From NCBI GenBank assembly GCA_964479045.1, contig CAYZJI010000024.1, forward strand, positions 1 through 12,139: DNA of 12,139 bases, in the 5' to 3' direction. The notes beneath the pieces were generated by a model. That model saw only the letters and a list, made by a program, of their open reading frames with translations, was not told where the DNA came from and ran no database searches. Positions within the stretch are counted from its first letter, which is position 1; every line of letters begins with the position of its first letter. Shown in pieces: positions 7,856 to 12,139 of this stretch. The stretch comes from 2-02-FULL-47-50 sp964479045 (GTDB lineage Bacteria > Pseudomonadota > Gammaproteobacteria > Eutrophobiales > Eutrophobiaceae). Position numbers and translations under genes: made by a program.

Positions 7856-7963
7856 GTGAATTCCGGCTGGTACTGGTTCAACACATGTTGTCGCCTGATT
7901 GATGAAGAATACCGCAAGGCACTGCGTAACCGGCAGCCGCAGAAGGACCAGGATTTTCCCTGA
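7856..7963 (+). CDS. Doubtful 35-residue ORF downstream of the ATPase
   Basis: A GTG-initiated frame of 35 codons ending in DEEYRKALRNRQPQKDQDFP is the only piece of the 167-bp ATPase-to-Sm-like gap with coding-like composition (charged, Gln-rich tail after a Trp/Cys-rich start). No Shine-Dalgarno precedes the GTG, and its stop codon lies inside the 7955-7982 hairpin. I recognise no family. It could be a real small protein, a decayed gene tail, or chance. Confidence 0.12.
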   Translation: MNSGWYWFNTCCRLIDEEYRKALRNRQPQKDQDFP

Positions 7964-7982
7964 GCCCGTGGGCCCAGGGAAA
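7955..7982. terminator. Strong GC-rich hairpin between convergent genes
   Basis: TTTCCCTGAGCCC (7955-7967) pairs with GGGCCCAGGGAAA (7970-7982) at 12 of 13 positions (A7963 faces C7974) around a 2-base loop. It lies between the stop of the ATPase (7829, plus) and the stop of the Sm-like gene (7997, minus), where a shared bidirectional terminator is expected. However, neither strand has a run of T after the stem; the T and A runs are part of the stem itself. It may stop RNA polymerase weakly, protect 3' ends after Rho-dependent termination, or both. Confidence 0.35.
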
Positions 7983-7996
7983 TAGTTGCTATAGAT

Positions 7997-8290
7997 TTAT
8001 TCCCTGGCGCGTACGACAACCGCAGCAATTTTTTCCAGGCTCACTGCGGCATCAAAAAATTCCTTGCCGGAAAGTTCCTGCAGCACGACGAGTTTTGCAG
8101 TTACATCACCGACCTTGCCGGTAAGTTCCTCGCCGGAGTTCAATTTGACAGTAACGGATTTGCCTTTATGTGCGGCCAGTACAGTCTGTATGGAGTCGTC
8201 TGCGCTGACAGTCAGTGGCGCGGCGGAAGCCAGCCCTGAAAATATCACCATCCATCCAAGTAAAACGATCTTCATCAGTGAATTGTTCAT
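7997..8290 (-). CDS. Small exported protein with an Sm-like (LSm) fold signature
   Basis: A 97-residue protein with a clear signal peptide: a short positive start (MNNSLMK), a hydrophobic stretch 8-20, and cleavage sites at ASA (21-23) or one residue later. The mature part (about 44-94) has the alternation typical of a small five-stranded Sm barrel: VTVKLNSGEELTGKV resembles an Sm1 motif (strand, Gly-containing turn, strand), and VSLEKIAAVVVR resembles the Sm2 end. I infer the fold from this pattern only; function is unknown and a periplasmic location makes an RNA role unlikely. The start at 8290 is decided by AAAGGAG (complement of 8298-8304) 7 nt upstream, which is among the best ribosome sites in the window. 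It lies 48 bp downstream of corA on the same strand and may be co-transcribed with it. Confidence 0.8.
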   Translation of the reverse strand: MNNSLMKIVLLGWMVIFSGLASAAPLTVSADDSIQTVLAAHKGKSVTVKLNSGEELTGKVGDVTAKLVVLQELSGKEFFDAAVSLEKIAAVVVRARE

Positions 8291-8338
8291 ACGGATTCTC
8301 CTTTGGCAGAATTCAAGCTTAAGTATAGAAGACAAAAT

Positions 8339-9304
8339 TCATAACCATTTCGATTTTTTGAAACGGTAATATAAATAGCCACACACGACGGCAACTGCAG
8401 CCAGGGCCACAGGATAGCCGTATTTCCATTTCAGTTCAGGCATGTATTCGAAATTCATGCCCCAGATGCCGACAAATGCCGTTGCGATGGCGAATATGGC
8501 GGCCCAGGCGGCCAGCCGTTTGGTGATCCGGCTCTCTTCAATGGCTGCCAGTGAAATATTGGCCTGGATGGCTGTGCTGATAGTCTCACGCATGTGATCG
8601 ATGGAGATATTGATGCGGACAAGGTGATCATGAACATCCCGGAAATATTCCTGTGTAGACTCGCATAATTCCGGTACCCGGCCACCGTAGAGTTTCCCCA
8701 GTGCTTCCATCAGTGGTACGACAGCATGACGTAACAACATGACCTTACGCTTGAGTTCGTAAAGACTTTGAATGTTGGAGTGATCAGAATTGATACTAAA
8801 GACACGTTCTTCGATTTGTTCGAGTTCGGTCTCCAATGCTTCTATAACCGGGAAATAGCGGTCTACGACCGTGTCCATCAATGCATAAAATACAAAACCC
8901 GAGCCTTGTTTCAGAAAATGCGGTTCGTTTTCACAGCGTTCACGCACATTTCTGAAACCCTGTTTTGTACCACTGCGTACAGACAGGATGAAGTTTTTAC
9001 CCACAAAAATTTCAACTTCACCCGGATTCAAATTATCGCCCCAGAGTTCTATGGTGTGCATTACGCAAAATACTGAATCTCCATATTCCTCGATCTTGGG
9101 ACGCTGATGACCATGCAGTGCATCTTCCACGGCAAGTTCATGCAGGTTGAATTCTTCCTGCATTTTGGCAAGTTCGTGTGGCTCGGCATTTTCCAGTGCC
9201 ACCCAGACAAAACAGTCAGGCTGGCACACGAAATCGCTGATATCTTCCACGGTAATGTCCCGGAGTTTCCGGCCGTCCTGATAGGCTACACAGTTAATCA
9301 ACAT
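8339..9304 (-). CDS. corA: CorA-family magnesium/cobalt/divalent cation channel
   Basis: Inner-membrane pentameric channel admitting Mg2+ (also Co2+ and Ni2+), 321 residues, near E. coli CorA's 316. The N-terminal two-thirds is the cytoplasmic funnel, including VWVALENAEPHELAKMQ, the HELAVEDALHGHQRPKIEEYGD metal-gating region (two adjoining blocks) and a long helix rich in Glu (EALETELEQIEERVF). TM1 (about 262-284) ends in the invariant GMN motif (282-284), followed by the periplasmic loop carrying MPEL, TM2 (about 295-312) and the basic tail RFKKSKWL. I start at ATG 9304: the frame stays open to 9412, but the extra 36 residues overlap the upstream mtaD gene and look unlike CorA. No strong Shine-Dalgarno precedes 9304. 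With a 28-bp gap after mtaD, the two are probably in one transcription unit. Low-affinity relatives such as ZntB are less likely given the MPEL loop. Confidence 0.95.
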   Translation of the reverse strand: MLINCVAYQDGRKLRDITVEDISDFVCQPDCFVWVALENAEPHELAKMQEEFNLHELAVEDALHGHQRPKIEEYGDSVFCVMHTIELWGDNLNPGEVEIFVGKNFILSVRSGTKQGFRNVRERCENEPHFLKQGSGFVFYALMDTVVDRYFPVIEALETELEQIEERVFSINSDHSNIQSLYELKRKVMLLRHAVVPLMEALGKLYGGRVPELCESTQEYFRDVHDHLVRINISIDHMRETISTAIQANISLAAIEESRITKRLAAWAAIFAIATAFVGIWGMNFEYMPELKWKYGYPVALAAVAVVCGYLYYRFKKSKWL

Positions 9305-9332
9305 TTCGGCATACCGGGTTGATGGGTGAAAA

Positions 9333-10655
9333 CTAGCTGTTGGCGCGAATCTTATCCTGCCACTCGGCTGCTTTTGCCAGCAGGGCGGATTCATCCATGG
9401 TGATGAGTTCACGGTTTTTCAAAACCTGTTTGCCCGCAATCCACACATCGGTGACCTGATGACGGTTACAGGCATAGACAATCTGCGAAATCGGGTGATA
9501 CAACGGCTGTGTTTCAAGCTGGCCCAGATCAATAGCAGTGATATCTGCTTCTTTTCCGACAGTGAGCGAGCCGAGCCGATCGCTCATCCCGAGCGCCCGC
9601 GCGCCATTCAGCGTGGCCATTTTCAGTACCTGATGGGCGGGCAGGGCTGTCGGATCATTTGCCACGCCCTTGCCAAGGAAGGCTGCCGTGCGCATTTCGC
9701 CGAACATGTCGAGATCATTATTGCTTGCTGCACCATCGGTGCCGAGCGCCACATTCACGCCAGCCTGATGGAGTTTATGTACCGGGCAGTAGCCACTTGC
9801 AAGTTTCAGATTGGATTCCGGGCAATGCAGCACACTCACGCTGTATTTTGCCAGCATGTCAATATCCTCATCTGCAAGTTGCGTCATATGCACGGCCATC
9901 AAACGGTTGCTGATCAAACCAAGTTCGAGTAATCGTTGCAGCGGCCGCTTGCCATGCTGTTCGATACTTTGTGCCACTTCAAAGGCGGTTTCATGCACAT
10001 GCATGTGGATCGGGATGTCGAGCTCCTCAGCCAGTGTTGCGATTTTTTTCAGCGGGCCGTCAGAAACCGTATAGGGTGCATGTGGCCCGAAGGCCGTGCG
10101 GATCAACGGATTGAGTTTGTACTTGTCATGCACCTGTTCCCCTTTGAGGAAATATTCTTCCGGATCGCGGGCCCATGCGGTGGGAAAATCAATCATGATC
10201 AGACTCACGCAGGCCCGCATGCCGCATTCGATGGCGGTTTCAGCCACATGGTCGGGAAAGAAATACATGTCATTAAAACAGGTGGTACCGCCACGGATCA
10301 TTTCTGCGATTGAATGGCGCGTGCCATCGGCAACAAATTCGGGACTGACCCAGCGCCCTTCCGCCGGCCAGATGTGTTTGTTAAGCCAGTCCATCAACGG
10401 CAGATCATCTGCCAGTCCACGGAACAGCGACATGGCGGCATGACCATGGGCGTTGATGAAACCGGGGATCAGAGCATGATGTTCGAGGGTGATGGTGTCA
10501 TGCGCAGTATATTTCTGCCGCGCAGCTTCCGTGGGCAGCAGATCGGTAATCCTGCCGTTGTTGATGGCAAGAGAGTGATGTTCATATACAGTATTTTCCG
10601 GTTCGACCGGAATGACCCAGCGGGCATGGATTAACAGGTCAATCTGCATCGGCAT
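9333..10655 (-). CDS. mtaD: 5'-methylthioadenosine / S-adenosylhomocysteine deaminase (TRZ/ATZ amidohydrolase)
   Basis: Metal-dependent cytosolic amidohydrolase, 440 residues, deaminating methylthioadenosine to methylthioinosine and possibly S-adenosylhomocysteine. Sites of the MtaD/TRZ-ATZ subgroup are His70 and His72 in PGFINAHGHAAMSLFRGLADD, His219 and Glu222 (HMHVHE), His256 (MAVHMTQL) and metal-binding Asp307 (GTDGAASNN). The N-terminal (1-60) and C-terminal (from about 370) segments form the usual composite beta-sandwich. The specific call rests partly on context: the divergent neighbour is mtnA, whose substrate is the phosphorolysis product of methylthioinosine, and the same pair occurs in Pseudomonas aeruginosa, where the deaminase activity has been demonstrated. 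Guanine or chlorohydrolase-type relatives cannot be excluded by sequence alone. Start ATG 10655; an ATG two codons in (10649) is possible. The ribosome site is weak. Confidence 0.9.
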   Translation of the reverse strand: MPMQIDLLIHARWVIPVEPENTVYEHHSLAINNGRITDLLPTEAARQKYTAHDTITLEHHALIPGFINAHGHAAMSLFRGLADDLPLMDWLNKHIWPAEGRWVSPEFVADGTRHSIAEMIRGGTTCFNDMYFFPDHVAETAIECGMRACVSLIMIDFPTAWARDPEEYFLKGEQVHDKYKLNPLIRTAFGPHAPYTVSDGPLKKIATLAEELDIPIHMHVHETAFEVAQSIEQHGKRPLQRLLELGLISNRLMAVHMTQLADEDIDMLAKYSVSVLHCPESNLKLASGYCPVHKLHQAGVNVALGTDGAASNNDLDMFGEMRTAAFLGKGVANDPTALPAHQVLKMATLNGARALGMSDRLGSLTVGKEADITAIDLGQLETQPLYHPISQIVYACNRHQVTDVWIAGKQVLKNRELITMDESALLAKAAEWQDKIRANS

Positions 10656-10664
10656 GGTTCTGAG

Positions 10665-10754
10665 CAGTGAATCAGTGATTAGTGAATAGTGATTGGTGGT
10701 TGGCAGCTAGCAGTGATTATAATACTAATCACTGGTCACCAATCACCATTCACT
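10665..10754. repeat. Degenerate 7-bp tandem repeats folded into an imperfect palindrome
   Basis: The mtaD-mtnA intergenic region contains heptads of consensus RGTGAWT: AGTGAAT (10666), AGTGATT (10674), AGTGAAT (10681), AGTGATT (10688), GGTGGTT (10695), the decayed GGCAGCT (10702) and AGTGATT (10712). Four heptads follow in the opposite orientation: AATCACT (10727), GGTCACC (10734), AATCACC (10741) and ATTCACT (10748). As a result 10681-10698 pairs with 10737-10754 at 17 of 18 positions, and an inner stem 10711-10719/10726-10734 pairs perfectly over 9 bp with a 6-base loop. The structure occupies about two thirds of the intergenic region. It resembles short tandemly repeated heptamers known from other bacteria (STRR type in cyanobacteria), but I do not recognise a named family. 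Confidence 0.75.
10716..10723. promoter_or_regulatory. Bidirectional -10 box between mtaD and mtnA
   Basis: The octamer ATTATAAT gives a perfect TATAAT on the plus strand (10718-10723, towards mtnA) and on the minus strand (complement of 10716-10721, towards mtaD). It lies 74 bp before the mtnA start and 60 bp before the mtaD start, at the tip of the repeat palindrome. No good -35 hexamer is present at 16-18 bp for either direction, so activity is uncertain. Confidence 0.3.
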
Positions 10755-10797
10755 TTTTGTTCATTGTACGCAAAAATCAACTGGCAAGAGACAGGAA

Positions 10798-11850
10798 TTG
10801 ATTCCAGACAGCCACAACAACAATAGTGTGTGTCCCATACTCTGGCAGGAGGATCATCTCCTGTTGCTGGATCAGCGCGTACTGCCCCTGGAAATGCGTT
10901 ATCTTGAATTCCAGGACGCCGCATCCGTTGCTGATGCCATACGGCACATGGTGGTTCGCGGTGCGCCGGCCATTGGGGTGACTGCTGCCTATGGAGTGGT
11001 GCTGGCGGCGCGCTCGGCATATCAACACGATTCCGAAAACTGGCCATTACTGATACAGGCCGATCTGAATCGGCTGGCGCAATCGCGGCCCACGGCGGTG
11101 AATCTGCATTGGGCGCTGGAACGCATGCAGGAAAAGTTTGCCGGTATTACCGGCAATCCGGAACCGGTGTTGCTGGCAGAAGCAAAATGCATTCATGAAG
11201 AAGACATTAACGCCAACCGGCACATGGGATTACTGGGTGCGGCACTGATTGCAGATGCCCCTGAAGTGCTGACCCACTGTAATACCGGCTCGCTGGCCAC
11301 CGGTGGTTACGGTACGGCTTTGGGCGTGATTCGATCCGCGTATGCAGCAGGCACTCTGAAACGGGTCTATGCCAATGAAACCCGGCCCTGGCTGCAGGGC
11401 GCACGGCTCACCGCCTGGGAACTGCAACAGGACAATATTCCTGTCACCCTTATTGCTGACAGTGCTGCGAATTTTCTGTTGAGCCAAGGCAAGGTGAAAT
11501 GGGTGATCGTTGGTGCAGACCGGATTGCCGCCAATGGCGATGTCGCGAACAAGATTGGAACCTATGCGCTGGCCGTCGCTGCCCGACATCATGGCGCCAG
11601 GATGATGGTGGTGGCGCCGTTATCGACAGTTGATCTCAAGACTGCAACCGGCGCGGATATCCCGATCGAGGATCGTGGTCCGGATGAAATTGTCCATGTG
11701 GCTGGTAAACGCATGGCGCCTGAAGGCATAAACACCTGGAACCCGGTGTTTGATGTGACCCCGGCAGCACTCATTGATGTGATCATCACTGAACGTGGAG
11801 TAGTGCAGGCGCCGGATCGCGACAAAATTGCTCGTTTGTTTAAAGCATAG
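10798..11850 (+). CDS. mtnA: S-methyl-5-thioribose-1-phosphate isomerase
   Basis: Cytosolic aldose-ketose isomerase of methionine salvage, converting methylthioribose-1-phosphate to methylthioribulose-1-phosphate. It has 350 residues and belongs to the eIF2B-alpha/MtnA family. Hallmarks are RGAPAIG (54-60), SRPTAVNLHWAL (96-107), the active-site Cys161 in HCNTGSLATGGYGTALG, ETRPWLQGARLTAWEL (194-209), and Asp241 in VGADRIAANGDVANKIGTY, the acidic partner of the cysteine; NPVFDVTPAALID follows near the end. The start is uncertain: there is no ATG near the N-terminus. TTG 10798 has AAGAG (10786-10790) 7 nt upstream and is used here; GTG 10828 lacks a ribosome site but would fit the family length nearly as well. 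Divergent from mtaD. With MtaD and an unseen methylthioinosine phosphorylase it would form the deaminase route of methylthioadenosine recycling. Confidence 0.95.
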   Translation: MIPDSHNNNSVCPILWQEDHLLLLDQRVLPLEMRYLEFQDAASVADAIRHMVVRGAPAIGVTAAYGVVLAARSAYQHDSENWPLLIQADLNRLAQSRPTAVNLHWALERMQEKFAGITGNPEPVLLAEAKCIHEEDINANRHMGLLGAALIADAPEVLTHCNTGSLATGGYGTALGVIRSAYAAGTLKRVYANETRPWLQGARLTAWELQQDNIPVTLIADSAANFLLSQGKVKWVIVGADRIAANGDVANKIGTYALAVAARHHGARMMVVAPLSTVDLKTATGADIPIEDRGPDEIVHVAGKRMAPEGINTWNPVFDVTPAALIDVIITERGVVQAPDRDKIARLFKA

Positions 11851-11921
11851 CGGCTCATTTCAACCCGTTTATTGCAGTGTTATCAGCAGGACTTAAAACC
11901 CGGATTTTGGCCGTATTTTTG

Positions 11922-11967
11922 CTGTCAGTACCCCCCCGCTTTGTGTTAAAATTTTACGCTTTATAAC
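11922..11967 (+). promoter_or_regulatory. AT-rich gyrA promoter region
   Basis: The 164-bp mtnA-gyrA gap holds an AT-rich block with two -10 candidates. TAAAAT (11947-11952, 5/6) has CTGTCA (11922-11927, 4/6) 19 bp upstream; TATAAC (11962-11967, 5/6) has only poor -35 matches. An inverted pair GTGTTA (11943-11948) / TAACAC (11964-11969) spans the region. No clear intrinsic terminator for mtnA is visible in 11851-11940. gyrA promoters are commonly supercoiling-sensitive, but nothing here proves that. Confidence 0.3.
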
Positions 11968-12014
11968 ACTTAAAAAATTGCTGACGGAAACCCTGCTGGA
12001 ACCCCCTGTTTTCT

Positions 12015-12139
12015 ATGTCTGAATTCGATTTCGCGCGCCTCGTTTCCCCCGTCAATATTGAAGATGAAATGCGGCAGTCCTACATGGACTATGCCATGAG
12101 CGTTATCATCGGCCGCGCCCTGCCTGATGTCCGTGATGG
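12015..12139 (+). CDS. gyrA: DNA gyrase subunit A, N-terminal 41 codons (runs off the window)
   Basis: Start of the DNA gyrase A subunit, the type IIA topoisomerase subunit that breaks and rejoins DNA for negative supercoiling. The 41 complete codons read MSEFDFARLVSPVNIEDE, then SYMDYAMSVIIGRALPDVRD, which is the highly conserved GyrA opening (SPVNIEEE, SYLDYAMSVI-GRALPDVRDG in E. coli). ParC shares the DYAMSVI-RALP segment, but the VNIE-E lead-in and the mtnA neighbour favour GyrA. The quinolone-resistance region and catalytic tyrosine lie beyond the window. The ATG at 12015 fits the family start; the nearest Shine-Dalgarno-like GGAA lies about 12 nt or more upstream and is weak. Confidence 0.93.
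   Translation, partial: MSEFDFARLVSPVNIEDEMRQSYMDYAMSVIIGRALPDVRD

Noticed and set aside
8291..8335. Longer start of the Sm-like protein at 8335.
   Set aside because: It would run into the corA stop and place extra charged residues before the signal peptide; AAAGGAG fixes the start at 8290.
9305..9412. 36-residue N-terminal extension of CorA.
   Set aside because: It overlaps the 3' end of mtaD, is composed of reverse-frame-like residues, and ATG 9304 matches the normal CorA length.
9459..10443. Several overlapping plus-strand open frames opposite mtaD.
   Set aside because: All are antisense to a well-supported amidohydrolase and rich in Cys, His and Arg, as shadow frames typically are.
10665..10754. 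CRISPR array interpretation of the heptad repeats.
   Set aside because: Units are 7 bp, contiguous, degenerate and in both orientations, with no spacers and no cas genes.
11891..11930. Intrinsic terminator after mtnA (T-run at 11916-11920).
   Set aside because: The stem that could precede the T-run is only about 3-4 bp, too weak to support.
1..12139. A novel defence, mobile or secondary-metabolite system.
   Set aside because: Every sizeable gene belongs to a known housekeeping or transport family, and no integrase, transposase, nuclease cluster or toxin-antitoxin pair is visible.

Overview
The window reads as a chromosomal housekeeping stretch from a gammaproteobacterium of moderate GC. The evidence is protein content and synteny: RNase T (essentially gammaproteobacterial) overlapping the end of pyrC, a Tas-type aldo/keto reductase, and a methylthioadenosine deaminase / MtnA / gyrA neighbourhood. 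As I remember it, this matches the Pseudomonas aeruginosa arrangements pyrC-rnt-peroxiredoxin and gyrA-mtnA-mtaD. The genus cannot be fixed from the sequence alone.

Layout from left to right. Bases 1-759 (minus) are the N-terminal 253 codons of purB, preceded by a perfect TATAAT box and, upstream, tas (853-1893, minus). A divergent MarC-family membrane protein (1976-2611, plus) abuts, stop to stop, a 1-Cys peroxiredoxin (2612-3271, minus). The peroxiredoxin is divergent from pyrC (3438-4469, plus), and their shared intergenic region holds a 9-bp perfect dyad. pyrC overlaps rnt (4454-5110), followed 31 bp later by a large P2-type cation ATPase (5142-7829); these three look like one transcription unit. 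A convergent junction with a strong GC-rich hairpin (7955-7982) separates it from a minus-strand cluster read in the order mtaD (10655-9333), corA (9304-8339) and a small exported Sm-like protein (8290-7997). mtaD is divergent from mtnA (10798-11850, plus). Their intergenic region is filled by degenerate 7-bp tandem repeats that fold back on themselves into a long imperfect palindrome with a bidirectional TATAAT at its tip. The window ends in the first 41 codons of gyrA (12015-12139, plus).

Functionally there are nucleotide biosynthesis genes (purB, pyrC), RNA maturation (rnt), topology (gyrA), methylthioadenosine recycling (mtaD plus mtnA, consistent with the deaminase route through methylthioinosine), cation transport (P-type ATPase, CorA) and redox or peroxide handling (Tas, peroxiredoxin).

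I see no mobile element, CRISPR array, tRNA, rRNA, phage gene or defence island, and no gene-free stretch longer than 300 bases. I found no convincing novel multi-gene system. The items most worth a second look are the heptad-repeat palindrome between mtaD and mtnA, the exported Sm-like protein, and the dyad in front of the peroxiredoxin.
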